Assembly: GCF_036053395.1 (NCBI RefSeq) | Contig: NZ_CP107942.1 | Coordinates: 1,578,501 to 1,642,500, forward strand | Reading direction: 5' to 3' | Length of the DNA: 64,000 nt | From: Actinoplanes sp. NBC_00393 | GTDB lineage: Bacteria > Actinomycetota > Actinomycetes > Mycobacteriales > Micromonosporaceae | In this document: positions 17,059 through 25,028 of the stretch, in pieces | Position numbering within the stretch: the first letter of the stretch is position 1 | Layout of the letters: each line of letters begins with the position of its first letter | Notes under the pieces: generated by a model | The model's input: only the letters and a program-made list of their open reading frames with translations | Told to the model about the DNA's origin: nothing | Database searches by the model: none | Translations under genes and position numbers: made by a program

Positions 17059-18026
17059 TTCTGGAACCTCGTCAAGAGTGCGGCCAGGACGACGACGAAG
17101 CCCACGGCGAGGGGCTGGTAGAACTGCGAGACGCCGAGCAGGGTGAGCCCGTTGGTGAGGGCGGTGAGCAGCAGCGCGCCGATCACCGGGCCGAGGATGG
17201 TGGCCCGCCCGCCGAGCAGGCTGACGCCGCCGAGGACGACCGCGGCGACCGAGTTGAGCAGGAACGACGTGTTGGAGGCGGGTTCGGCCGCGCCGACCCG
17301 GGCGATCAGCAGGATGGCGCCGACCCCGGCGAGCAGGCCGGCGATCGTGTAGACGGCGATCTTGATGCGGGCGGTGCTGATGCCGGTCGCGGTGGCCGCT
17401 TCGGCGGAACCACCGGTGGCCAGCACATGGGTGCCGAACCGGGTCCAGAACAGCAGCCCGTGCGCGGCGACCGCGAGCACCGCGGCGATGATGACCGGCC
17501 AGCCGAAGATGCCGATCCCGCCGGTGGCCAGCTTGAGCAGGAAGGTGTTGACGATGGTGACCGGCTTGCCGTCGGCCAGGATCAGGGCGGCGCCGGACGC
17601 GGCTGACAGCATGCCGAGGGTGACGATGAAGTCGGTGATCTTGCCCTTGGCGATGATCGAGCCGTTTATCAGGCCGGCGGCGCCGGCCGCGACGACGGCG
17701 GCCAGGCCAGAGCCGAGCACGCCCCAGCCGGCGGTGTACGTCTGCCCGAACACGACCGCGCCGAGGGTCATCACCGAGGCGACCGACAGGTCGATGCCGC
17801 CGGTGGCGACGACGAAGGTCTGACCGAGCGCCAGGACCACCAGGATCGCGGCGGCGACCAGCATCGAGGCGATGTTGCCGGTGCTCAGGAAGGTCGGATT
17901 GAGGATCTGGAAGACGACGACCAGCAGCACCAGGCCGACGGCGGCGGCCCACTCGGCCCAGAAGCCGAGGTCGGTGAGGCGATGTGTCCAGGATTGTCCG
18001 GCAGGCTTGACGGCGGTGGCGGTCAT
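17055..18026 (-). CDS. Sugar ABC transporter permease (FrcC/RbsC-like)
   Basis: Hydrophobic protein of 323 residues with about nine membrane segments and the BPD_transp_2 signatures ATGGIDLSVASVM, GMLSAASG and GRATILGPVIGALL. It forms the translocation channel of a monosaccharide importer. It starts 3 bp after the binding-protein stop and its own stop overlaps the ATPase start. Confidence 0.93.
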   Translation of the reverse strand: MTATAVKPAGQSWTHRLTDLGFWAEWAAAVGLVLLVVVFQILNPTFLSTGNIASMLVAAAILVVLALGQTFVVATGGIDLSVASVMTLGAVVFGQTYTAGWGVLGSGLAAVVAAGAAGLINGSIIAKGKITDFIVTLGMLSAASGAALILADGKPVTIVNTFLLKLATGGIGIFGWPVIIAAVLAVAAHGLLFWTRFGTHVLATGGSAEAATATGISTARIKIAVYTIAGLLAGVGAILLIARVGAAEPASNTSFLLNSVAAVVLGGVSLLGGRATILGPVIGALLLTALTNGLTLLGVSQFYQPLAVGFVVVLAALLTRFQK

Positions 18027-18029
18027 CGC

Positions 18030-19055
18030 TCAGCCCACCAGCGACTTGAACGGGTCGGCGTACTCACCGAACGGCTTCGGGGTGGCGGCCAGCGCCTTCT
18101 CCGCGTTCTCCGCGGTGACCACCTCGACCGGCGCCTCCACGTTGGGCGGCAGGGTGGCGCCCTTGGCGGCGGCCTGGCAGGCCTCCATGCCCATCTGCCC
18201 GATCGCGTACGGGTACTGCGCCACGGTCGCGTCCAGCTGCCCGGCCTTGACCGCTTCCAGCGCGTCCTTGATGCCGTCGACGCTGATCACCTTGACCTGC
18301 CCGGTCTTCCCGGCAGTCGCGACCGCCCGGGACACGCCGAGACCCATGTCGTCGTTGGCGACGAAGAAGCCCTTCAGATCCGGCTGGGCGCGCAGGATGT
18401 TGGTGGCCTGGGTGAGGGCTTCCTGCCGCTCCCAGTTCGCCGCGACGGTCTGGACCAGGGTCAGCTTGCCGGTGGTGGCCTTGGTGAAGCCCTCGATGCG
18501 GGCGCCGGAGGTGACGTCACCGGCGATGCCGCCGATCGCGGCCACGTTGCCCTCGGGCACCAGCTTCAGCATCTGCTCGCCGGCTTTCTCCCCGGCGGAG
18601 ACGTTGTTGGTGCCGATGTACGTCGCGGGCGTCGCGTTGGCGGCCTTGGCAGCTTCCGCGTCGACCGGGCTGTCGATGTTGACGATCGTCTTCTTCTGGG
18701 CGGCGAGCTGGGCCATGCCCTGGATCAGGTTGGTGCCGGAGATCGGGTTGACGATGTAGCACCCGTAGTCCTGCCCGGCCAGCCCGGTCAGCTTGTCGGC
18801 CTGCCCGGTGGTGTCGGTGATCGAGGTGGCGGCCTGCACGGTGACTTCGGTCCCGGAGGCCTTGGCCTGGTCGTTGATGCCGCTCTCCATGGTCTGGAAG
18901 AACGGGTTGTCGAGGCCCTTGATGACTGCCGCGACCTTGGGGTTGCCGGCGGCGCCGGAGCTGCCGTCATCGGCGGAGTTGCAGGCGGTGATCAGGGCGA
19001 GGGCGGCGACGGTGGCGCCGGCGGCGACGCCCCGGCGCAACGCGGTGCGTGGCAT
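18030..19055 (-). CDS. Sugar-binding lipoprotein of the ABC importer (FrcB/RbsB-like)
   Basis: A 341-residue periplasmic-binding-protein type 4 family protein. The signal peptide ends in the lipobox LITAC (Cys25), so the mature protein is a membrane lipoprotein. The sequence VAAVIKGLDNPFFQTMESGI and the later VISVDGIKDALEAVKAG are typical of RbsB/FrcB-type receptors. It is the first gene of the operon, reading leftward from the operator shared with the ROK regulator. Confidence 0.92.
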   Translation of the reverse strand: MPRTALRRGVAAGATVAALALITACNSADDGSSGAAGNPKVAAVIKGLDNPFFQTMESGINDQAKASGTEVTVQAATSITDTTGQADKLTGLAGQDYGCYIVNPISGTNLIQGMAQLAAQKKTIVNIDSPVDAEAAKAANATPATYIGTNNVSAGEKAGEQMLKLVPEGNVAAIGGIAGDVTSGARIEGFTKATTGKLTLVQTVAANWERQEALTQATNILRAQPDLKGFFVANDDMGLGVSRAVATAGKTGQVKVISVDGIKDALEAVKAGQLDATVAQYPYAIGQMGMEACQAAAKGATLPPNVEAPVEVVTAENAEKALAATPKPFGEYADPFKSLVG

Positions 19056-19110
19056 GGGAGGGGTCCTTCCGGAGGGGGTTTCGTCGATTGAACGCTCGAC
19101 TTATGACGGC

Positions 19111-19161
19111 TGTCAAGCAAAAGGTGCGCACCTTTCGTTTAGTGAGTGAACGTAATAGGAT
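19111..19161. promoter_or_regulatory. Divergent promoter with a perfect 16-bp palindrome (ROK operator candidate)
   Basis: AAAGGTGCGCACCTTT at 19120-19135 is a perfect palindrome midway between the binding-protein gene and the ROK gene. On the minus strand, TTGACA (19111-19116) directly abuts it as a -35 box, with TTCAAT 18 bp further. On the plus strand TAGGAT (19156-19161) is a good -10 whose start point would fall at the ROK GTG (19168), so that transcript is probably leaderless. The palindrome overlaps the -35 region of both promoters, ideal for repression. Confidence 0.7.
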
Positions 19162-19167
19162 CGCGGC

Positions 19168-20349
19168 GTGTCCACGACCGCGTCGCCACTCGCCGTCGCC
19201 GGTCTCGGCGACGTGCTCCAGCTCTTCCGCACCGAGCCGACCCTGACCCGCGCCGACGTCATAGCCCTGACCGGCCTGTCCCGCTCGACCGTCAACCAGC
19301 GGCTCGACGCGCTGCTCGCCGCGGCGCTCGTCGTGCCCAGCGGCGAGGGCGCCCCTACCGGAGGACGCCCGGCCAGCCGGTTCGCCTTCAACAGCGACCG
19401 TGGTGTGCTGCTGGTCGCCGACGTGGGCGCGACCGGGATGCGGACCGCCCTGTGCAACCTGCGCGGCGAGGTCCGGCACGAGCGGGAGCAGCCCATCGAC
19501 GTGGCCAGCGGGCCGGAGCCGGTGCTCACCGCGGTCGACGAGGCGTTCCGGGCGCTGCTGGCCGAGGCCGGGCGGTCCGCGGGCGACGTGCACGGCATCG
19601 GCATCGACGTGCCCGGGCCGGTCGACTTCGACAGCGGGCAGGTGGTGAGCCCGCCGATAATGAGCGGCTGGGACAGGTACGACATCCGCGCCTGGTTCGC
19701 CGGCCGCTACGACTGCCCGGTGCTGGTCGACAAGGACGTCAACGCGATGGCCGTCGGGGAGCATCGCAGTGTCTACCCGGAGGTGCGGCAGTTACTCGTG
19801 GTCAAGGTGGGCACCGGTGTGGGTGCTGGGATGATCATCGACGGCGAGGTGTTCCGGGGCGCCGACGGCGCGGCCGGCGACATCGGGCACATTCAGCTCG
19901 CCGTCGGCGACACCGACAGCGAGCCGGTCTGCCGCTGCGGCAACACCGGGTGCGTGGAGGCGTACGCGGGTGGGTGGGCCCTGGTCCGTGACCTTGAGGT
20001 CTCCGGAGTCCAGGAGGCTCTGGCGCTGATCCGGACCGGTGACCTCGACGCGGTCCGGCTGGCCCGGCGTGCCGGGCGCATCCTCGGCCACGCCATCGCC
20101 GACGCGGTCAGCCTGCTCAACCCCAGCGTCGTGGTGATCGGGGGGCAGCTCGCCCAGATCGAGGAGCAGCTGTTCGCCGGCATCCGCGAGATGGTCTACC
20201 GCCGTTCCCTGCCGCTGGCCACCCGGCGCCTGACCATCGTGGCCACCACCCTCGGCCCGCGTTCCGGCCTGGTCGGCATGGCGCTGTTGCTGGTCGACAG
20301 CATCTTCGCGGCGCATCGCATCGACAGTCTGATCGCTCGGCAAGGTTGA
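19168..20349 (+). CDS. ROK-family transcriptional repressor
   Basis: A 393-residue NagC/XylR-type regulator. The N-terminal winged helix (about 10-65, LTRADVIALTGLSRSTVNQRLDAL) is followed by a sugar-kinase fold with DVGATGMR, the motif GADGAAGDIGHI and the zinc cluster CRCGNTGC. Divergence from the importer operon, with a shared palindrome, indicates that it represses sugar uptake and is relieved by the substrate, as FrcR does for the fructose operon. A small hairpin follows the stop. Confidence 0.92.
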   Translation: MSTTASPLAVAGLGDVLQLFRTEPTLTRADVIALTGLSRSTVNQRLDALLAAALVVPSGEGAPTGGRPASRFAFNSDRGVLLVADVGATGMRTALCNLRGEVRHEREQPIDVASGPEPVLTAVDEAFRALLAEAGRSAGDVHGIGIDVPGPVDFDSGQVVSPPIMSGWDRYDIRAWFAGRYDCPVLVDKDVNAMAVGEHRSVYPEVRQLLVVKVGTGVGAGMIIDGEVFRGADGAAGDIGHIQLAVGDTDSEPVCRCGNTGCVEAYAGGWALVRDLEVSGVQEALALIRTGDLDAVRLARRAGRILGHAIADAVSLLNPSVVVIGGQLAQIEEQLFAGIREMVYRRSLPLATRRLTIVATTLGPRSGLVGMALLLVDSIFAAHRIDSLIARQG

Positions 20350-20352
20350 TTC

Positions 20353-20366
20353 GCCCGCAAGCGGGC
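20353..20366 (+). terminator. Short GC hairpin after the ROK gene
   Basis: GCCCGC and GCGGGC pair across an AA (5-bp stem with a 4-nt loop is more realistic). It lies 4 bp past the ROK stop and 11 bp before the alcohol dehydrogenase start, so it could be a weak terminator or a 5' UTR element. Confidence 0.45.
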
Positions 20367-20377
20367 AAGCACCACAC

Positions 20378-21559
20378 ATGCGAGCTTTGACATGGCAGGG
20401 CACGGCGAAGGTCTCCGTCGAGACCGTGCCCGATCCCCGGATACAGGAACCGACCGACGCCATCGTGCGGATCACCTCGACCGCGATCTGCGGCTCCGAC
20501 CTGCACCTCTACGACGTGCTCGGGATGTACATCGACCAGGGCGACATCCTCGGTCACGAGCCGATGGGCATCGTCGAGGAGGTCGGCGCCGAGGTCACCC
20601 ACATCAAGCCCGGCGATCGGGTGGTGATCCCGTTCAACATCTCCTGCGGGCACTGCTGGATGTGCACCCGCGGTTACTTCGCCCAGTGCGAAACCACCCA
20701 GAACGTCGACCAGGGCAAGGGTGCTTCCCTGTTCGGCTACACCAAGCTCTACGGTCAGGTGCCCGGCGGCCAGGCGCAGTACCTGCGGGTGCCGCAGGCC
20801 CAGTTCGGCCCGATCAAGGTGCCCGACCACCACCCCGACGAGCGCTTCCTGTTCCTCTCCGACGTGCTCACCACGTCGTGGCAGGCCGCCAAGTGGGCCG
20901 ACATCGAGCCCGGCAGCACCGTCTTCGTCACCGGCCTCGGCCCGATCGGCCAGATGAGCGCCCGCATCGCGCGCCACCTCGGCGCCGGCCGGGTGATCGC
21001 CTCGGACAGCGTGCCGGAACGCCTGGAGATGGCCCGCCGCAACGGCATCGAGGTGCTGAACGACTCCGAGGTGGACGTGCCCGCCGCGGTCCTGGACCTG
21101 ACCTCCGGCCGGGGCGCGGACAGCGTCATCGAGTCGGTCGGCATGGAGGCGCACGGTTCGCCGATCCAGGCGGCCGCGGTCAAGGCGGCCGGCATGCTGC
21201 CGGACAAGCTTGCCCGCAAGGCGGTCGAGACCGCCGGGATCGACCGGCTGGCCGCGCTCAACACGGCCTTCGCCGCGGTCCGCCGGGCCGGCACGGTGTC
21301 GATCATCGGGGTGTACGGCGGGAACGCCGACCCGATCCCGATGATGGACCTGTTCGACAAGGGTGTGACCCTGCGGATGGGCCAGGCGCACGTGAAGCGC
21401 TGGGTCGACGACATCATGCCGCTGCTCACCGGCGACGACGACCCGCTCGGCGTGGACGACCTGGTCACCCACCAGCTGCCGCTGGAGGAGGCGCCGCACG
21501 CCTACGAGATCTTCAAGCACAAGGAGGACGGCTGCATCAAGGTGGTCCTCAAGCCGTAG
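20378..21559 (+). CDS. Zinc-dependent alcohol dehydrogenase (formaldehyde-dehydrogenase-like MDR)
   Basis: A 393-residue medium-chain dehydrogenase. Catalytic zinc ligands are Cys38 (ICGSD), His60 and Glu61 (GHEPMG). The structural zinc site is Cys90, Cys93, Cys96 and Cys104, all present. The Rossmann motif GLGPIG follows. Length and the conserved region around the second half match the glutathione-independent formaldehyde dehydrogenase/ADH subgroup; physiological substrate unknown. It starts 28 bp after the ROK stop. Its 3' end overlaps the convergent HxlR gene by 11 bp. Confidence 0.9.
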   Translation: MRALTWQGTAKVSVETVPDPRIQEPTDAIVRITSTAICGSDLHLYDVLGMYIDQGDILGHEPMGIVEEVGAEVTHIKPGDRVVIPFNISCGHCWMCTRGYFAQCETTQNVDQGKGASLFGYTKLYGQVPGGQAQYLRVPQAQFGPIKVPDHHPDERFLFLSDVLTTSWQAAKWADIEPGSTVFVTGLGPIGQMSARIARHLGAGRVIASDSVPERLEMARRNGIEVLNDSEVDVPAAVLDLTSGRGADSVIESVGMEAHGSPIQAAAVKAAGMLPDKLARKAVETAGIDRLAALNTAFAAVRRAGTVSIIGVYGGNADPIPMMDLFDKGVTLRMGQAHVKRWVDDIMPLLTGDDDPLGVDDLVTHQLPLEEAPHAYEIFKHKEDGCIKVVLKP

Positions 21560-21914
21560 GCGGCGCCACCTCGACGAGAGTGCCCTCGGCAGCCAGGCGC
21601 TTGACCCGCTGCTCGCCCCAGGCGCCGAGCGCGCCGAGGGCCTCGTTGAGCGAGACGCCGTCCGGCGTCAACGAATACTCCACCCGGGGCGGCACCTCCC
21701 GGTAGATCTCGCGGTGGACGAGCCCGTCCTCCTCCATCTCGCGCAGGTGCTGGACCAGCATCTTCTCGCTGACCCCTGGCAGCGCCCGGCGCAGCTCCCC
21801 GAAGCGCCGGGTCCGGTAGTTGTCCAGCTCCCAGAGGATCAGCGACTTCCACTTGCCGGTGACCACGTCCATCCCGGCGTCGATCCCACAGATGTACGGC
21901 CCGCGCCTGCCCAT
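21549..21914 (-). CDS. HxlR-family transcriptional regulator
   Basis: A 121-residue winged-helix regulator with the HxlR pattern CGIDAGMDVVTGKWKSLILW, FGELRRALPGVSEKMLVQHLREM and VEYSLTPDG. The N-terminal Cys9 is at the position that senses thiol-reactive compounds in YodB/HypR-type members. It diverges from the imine-reductase-like gene; two adjacent palindromes lie between them. GGAGG precedes the start. Confidence 0.9.
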   Translation of the reverse strand: MGRRGPYICGIDAGMDVVTGKWKSLILWELDNYRTRRFGELRRALPGVSEKMLVQHLREMEEDGLVHREIYREVPPRVEYSLTPDGVSLNEALGALGAWGEQRVKRLAAEGTLVEVAPPTA

Positions 21915-21915
21915 G

Positions 21916-21955
21916 CTTACCTCCAGGTAAGTACCGCACTATTTAGTGGGTACTT
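21916..21955. promoter_or_regulatory. Adjacent palindromes in the HxlR promoter region
   Basis: CTTACCT-CC-AGGTAAG (21916-21931) is a perfect palindrome carrying the HxlR gene's own ribosome-binding site in its centre. Overlapping its right edge, AAGTACCGCACTA (21929-21941) faces TAGTGGGTACTT (21944-21955) with one unmatched base. GTAC-type arms of this kind are typical HxlR/YodB operators. The site could control both the regulator and the rightward genes. Confidence 0.6.
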
Positions 21956-21989
21956 GTTCGGCCTGACGGTACTCGCGAACCATGAGGGC

Positions 21990-22114
21990 ATGTCAATCTT
22001 TCTGGGCCTGGGAGCGATGGGCACGGCCCTGGTCGGCCCGGCGCCGCGCTCTTCTGCAGCGGCTCGGAAGCCGTCTTCACCGAGCACCGCGAGGAACTGA
22101 GGAGCACCCGATGA
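21990..22114 (+). pseudogene. Remnant of a 6PGDH/imine-reductase-like gene
   Basis: The ATG at 21990 opens MSIFLGLGAMGTALVG, a perfect N-terminal Rossmann motif of the same family as the next gene. After about 16 codons the similarity jumps two frames to ALFCSGSEAVFTEHREEL (from 22046). This resembles the mid-protein segment of the downstream enzyme ([18 protein letters not shown]). The stop of this second frame overlaps the next ATG as ATGA. It therefore looks like a paralogue reduced to about 125 bp by an internal deletion plus a frameshift. Confidence 0.6.
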
Positions 22115-22983
22115 GCCAGGAACCAGTCACCGTGATCGGTCTCGGCCCGATGGGCCGGGCCATGGCCACCACCCTGCTGCGTGGCGGTCACCCGACGACC
22201 GTCTGGAACCGTACGCCCGGACGCGCCGACGACCTGGTCGAAGCCGGAGCGACGCTGGCGGCCACGCCGGGTGACGCGGTGGCGGCCAGCCCGGTGACCA
22301 TTCTGAGCCTCACCGACTACGCCGCGATGTACCAGATCCTCGACGGCGCCGACCTGACCGGCCGGGACCTGGTCAACCTCAGCTCGGACACCCCTGACTC
22401 GTCCCGGGAGGCTGCCGCGTGGGCCGCCGGGCGCGGCGCCCGCTTCCTCACCGGCGGCATCATGGTGCCGGCCCCGGCAGTCGGCAACCCCGGGGCGTAC
22501 GTCTACTACAGCGGCCCCGGCGAGCTGTTCATGGCCCACGAGGCGGCGCTGCGACTGATCGGCGAACCGCGCTACCTCGGCGCGGACCCGGGCCTGGCCC
22601 AGCTCTTCTACCAGGCCCACCTCGACGTCTTCCTCACCGCACTCTCCGGCCTGCTGCACGCGACCGCCCTGGTGACCGCGGCGGGCGTCCCCGCGTCGGA
22701 CTTCCTGACCGACGCGATGACCACCCTCACCGACATCCCGGCGATGGTCGGCAGCGGCGCCGAACTGGCCGCCGTCCTGACGGCAGGCGAACACCCGGGC
22801 GACCTGAGCAACGCCCTGATGATGGGCGCCACCGCCGACCACATCCTGCGCACCAGCGAGAAGGCCGGCGTCGACCGCGAGCTGCCGGCCGCGGTCAAGT
22901 CGCACTACGACCGGGCGATCGCGGCCGGCCTCGGCAAGCGCGACTGGACCGCCCTGTACGAGGTGATCAGGGCTCGGGGCTGA
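22111..22983 (+). CDS. NAD(P)-binding imine-reductase/beta-hydroxyacid-dehydrogenase-like enzyme
   Basis: A 290-residue two-domain protein. The N-terminal Rossmann domain has GLGPMG (10-15) and [13 protein letters not shown], typical of NADPH specificity in imine reductases; the C-terminal all-alpha domain fits the 6PGDH-like dimerisation fold. The conserved catalytic Lys of hydroxyisobutyrate dehydrogenases is not evident, so imine reductase or a related reductase is more likely. GAGGAG precedes the start. It is probably controlled by the divergent HxlR regulator. Its 3' end overlaps the convergent CobW-like gene by 17 bp. Confidence 0.82.
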   Translation: MSQEPVTVIGLGPMGRAMATTLLRGGHPTTVWNRTPGRADDLVEAGATLAATPGDAVAASPVTILSLTDYAAMYQILDGADLTGRDLVNLSSDTPDSSREAAAWAAGRGARFLTGGIMVPAPAVGNPGAYVYYSGPGELFMAHEAALRLIGEPRYLGADPGLAQLFYQAHLDVFLTALSGLLHATALVTAAGVPASDFLTDAMTTLTDIPAMVGSGAELAAVLTAGEHPGDLSNALMMGATADHILRTSEKAGVDRELPAAVKSHYDRAIAAGLGKRDWTALYEVIRARG

Positions 22984-24184
22984 GCGGGAAGCAGCCGGCG
23001 AACGGGTCGGGCAGCTGCCGCCAGGCGTCCGACCCGTCGGCCAGCTCGTCGTCGCTCAGCAGGCAGGCGTCCAGCAGGCCGGTGATCCAGGTGTGGTCCA
23101 GGTGCAGGCCGATCAGGGCGAGGGTGGTCTGCCGGTCGCCGTAGTACGGGTCCCAGTCCAGGTCGGCGGCGAGCCGGCGCTGGTCGCTCGTCTCGGTCCA
23201 GCGCTCCACCGGCAGGGCGGCCAGCCAGTAGCCGAGCGTGCCGAGGCTGACCCCGCCACCGGCGCACTCGAAGGCGAGCACCGCGTCCGGCTGGCTGGCC
23301 AGCCAGAACTGGCCCCGCCCGCGCAGGGCGTGCTCGGTCAGCTGCTCCAGGGCGTCGTGCAGGCGCTGCGGGTGGAACGGCCGGCGGGTCCGGAACAGGA
23401 TCGAGGCCACCCCGTCGGCGTCCGGGTCGTGCACGGCGATCGGGCGTCCCTCGAGCGCCAGGCCGAGCATGCCCGGCCGCTCCGGGTCGTGCCGGCCGGT
23501 GCGCCGGACGTTGGCGTGCAGCGCGGTGCAGTCCAGCGTCGGCGACGGTCCCACGTGGACCTGCACCGCCCACGGCGCCAGCCGGTGCACCAGCGTGGCG
23601 AGCCGGTGCGACTCGTGCTGATCGGTGTCCGGCCGGTTCCAGAGGATCACGGTGTCGCAGAACTCGACCTGGTGCGCGACCACCTCGGCGACCGCGCGGT
23701 GGTCGTCCTCGGCGGCGTGCAGGTCACGGTGGCGCAGGTCGTCGGTGCTGGCCAGGTCGTCGAGGAAGCGGTCCGCGTCGACCACCGTCACATACGAGTC
23801 GAACCGCAGCGCGTCGAGCACCGGCGCGCAGGCCGAGGCGACCGCTTCCGGTTCCACCGTGGAAGGCAGGACGAGCAGGAGATCACTGCCGGGACGGGTA
23901 CGCGCGAGGCGTACCAGGGTCGGCAGCACGTCCTCGCGCAGCGTGCAGGAGACACAGCCGTGCTGGAGTTCGACGTCGGCCTGCCCCAGGACGGCGGTCG
24001 CGGTCTCCACCCGGCGGCGGACCACGCCGTCGCGGATGTCGGCGATGTCGTGGCCGACCGCGACGAGACGCTCGTCGGCGATCAGCAGGGCACGGGCGGC
24101 GGCCTGCACCGCGCCGGGGGAGAAGCCGGACAGCACGGTCACCGCTGTCCGTTGGTCCACCGGCGCGGGCAGCACTGGGGTCAT
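22967..24184 (-). CDS. CobW/ZNG1-family protein with degenerate P-loop, Zur-controlled
   Basis: A 405-residue protein of the COG0523 metallochaperone family (GTP-dependent zinc or cobalt insertases). The strand AVTVLSGF is present, but the expected GxxGxGKTT loop is replaced by SPGAVQAA, and the metal motif is [10 protein letters not shown] instead of GCxCCTLR. The CobW C-terminal domain is recognisable in the last third ([10 protein letters not shown] to [14 protein letters not shown]). I start it at 24184, because an upstream ATG at 24229 lies at the edge of the Zur box. GTP hydrolysis may be lost. Confidence 0.8.
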   Translation of the reverse strand: MTPVLPAPVDQRTAVTVLSGFSPGAVQAAARALLIADERLVAVGHDIADIRDGVVRRRVETATAVLGQADVELQHGCVSCTLREDVLPTLVRLARTRPGSDLLLVLPSTVEPEAVASACAPVLDALRFDSYVTVVDADRFLDDLASTDDLRHRDLHAAEDDHRAVAEVVAHQVEFCDTVILWNRPDTDQHESHRLATLVHRLAPWAVQVHVGPSPTLDCTALHANVRRTGRHDPERPGMLGLALEGRPIAVHDPDADGVASILFRTRRPFHPQRLHDALEQLTEHALRGRGQFWLASQPDAVLAFECAGGGVSLGTLGYWLAALPVERWTETSDQRRLAADLDWDPYYGDRQTTLALIGLHLDHTWITGLLDACLLSDDELADGSDAWRQLPDPFAGCFPLSPEP

Positions 24185-24213
24185 CGGGTTGCTACTCACC
24201 GCCCCATTGTTAT

Positions 24214-24228
24214 TGGAAACGGTTTTCA
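24214..24228. promoter_or_regulatory. Zur box between CobW-like gene and zinc-free ribosomal protein genes
   Basis: TGGAAACGGTTTTCA has arms TGGAAAC and GTTTTCA around one central base, with one mismatch to full symmetry, and matches the actinobacterial Zur consensus (TGAAAACnnTTTTCA-like). It lies 30 bp left of the divergent CobW-like start and 16 bp before the rpmB start. A TAAAGT -10 candidate at 24232-24237 would start the plus transcript at or near the rpmB ATG. Zinc-loaded Zur should repress both directions. Confidence 0.85.
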
Positions 24229-24244
24229 TTGTAAAGTCGCCACC

Positions 24245-24478
24245 ATGTCCAACGTCTGCGACGTGACCGGCAAAGCGCCGAGCTTCGGCAACGCCGTGTC
24301 CCACTCACACCGCCGCACCCGGCGCCGCTGGAACCCCAACGTCCAGCGCCGCCGCTTCCGCCTCGCCGACGGGCGCACCGTCCGGCTCAACGTCAGCACC
24401 ACCGGAATCAAGATCATCGACCGGGACGGCATCGACTCGGTCGTGGCCCGGCTCCGCGCCCGCGGGGTGCAGATCTGA
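24245..24478 (+). CDS. rpmB: Zinc-free paralogue of 50S ribosomal protein L28
   Basis: A 77-residue L28. The N-terminus reads [21 protein letters not shown]. Zinc-binding L28 has CxxC here, whereas this copy keeps only the first Cys, marking the C-minus form used under zinc starvation. The downstream start overlaps by one base (TGATG). It is the first gene of the rightward Zur unit; replacing zinc proteins on the ribosome frees zinc for other uses. Confidence 0.95.
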   Translation: MSNVCDVTGKAPSFGNAVSHSHRRTRRRWNPNVQRRRFRLADGRTVRLNVSTTGIKIIDRDGIDSVVARLRARGVQI

Positions 24479-24645
24479 TGGCCAGGAGCACCGACATCCG
24501 GCCCGTGATCAAGCTGCGCAGCACGGCTGGGACCGGCTACACGTACGTCACCCGCAAGAACCGCCGCACCAACCCGGACCGGCTGGTGCTGCGCAAATAC
24601 GACCCGCTGGTCCGCCGGCACGTCGACTTCCGGGAGGACCGCTGA
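24478..24645 (+). CDS. rpmG: Zinc-free paralogue of 50S ribosomal protein L33
   Basis: A 55-residue L33 with the conserved [16 protein letters not shown] core and RKYDP end. The four cysteines of the zinc ribbon are all absent, so it is the C-minus form. Both ends overlap neighbours by one base (TGATG), showing translational coupling in the Zur-controlled operon. Confidence 0.95.
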   Translation: MARSTDIRPVIKLRSTAGTGYTYVTRKNRRTNPDRLVLRKYDPLVRRHVDFREDR

Positions 24646-24950
24646 TGGCCCGCCGCAGCCTCACCGAGCGTGAGAAGCGCCGCACCGAGCTGGCCGGCCA
24701 CTACGCCGACCGGCGCGCCGAACTGAAACGGCTGATCTCCGCACCCGGCACCGACCCGGGCGTGCGCGCGGACGCCGTACGCCGGCTCTCCTCCCTGCCC
24801 CGCGACTCCAGCCCGTCGCGCCGTCGCAACCGTGACCAGATCGACGGCCGGCCGCGTGGCGTGCTCTCCCGCTTCGGCCTGTCCCGGGTCCGCTTCCGGG
24901 AGCTGGCGCTGCGCGGCGAGCTGCCCGGCGTACGCAAAGCGTCCTGGTGA
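24645..24950 (+). CDS. rpsN: Zinc-free paralogue of 30S ribosomal protein S14
   Basis: A 101-residue S14 of the long, zinc-independent type, without the CxxC pair of the short zinc form. The signature [21 protein letters not shown] and [19 protein letters not shown] are diagnostic. It ends the coupled rpmB-rpmG-rpsN unit and is followed at once by a strong hairpin. An S18 or L31 paralogue, often found in such operons, is not present here. Confidence 0.96.
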   Translation: MARRSLTEREKRRTELAGHYADRRAELKRLISAPGTDPGVRADAVRRLSSLPRDSSPSRRRNRDQIDGRPRGVLSRFGLSRVRFRELALRGELPGVRKASW

Positions 24951-24955
24951 ATCCC

Positions 24956-24990
24956 CGGGCGGGCCGGACCGATGAGTTCCGGCCCGCCCG
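24956..24990 (+). terminator. Strong hairpin terminator after rpsN
   Basis: Thirteen-base arms (24956-24968 and 24978-24990, beginning CGGGCGGGCC) are perfectly complementary around a 9-nt loop, 5 bp after the rpsN stop. No T-tract follows, as is common in actinomycetes. It should end the Zur-controlled transcript. Confidence 0.85.
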
Positions 24991-25028
24991 ATGGTCCTAC
25001 CCCGGAGGGACCACTTCGAGGAGGAACC

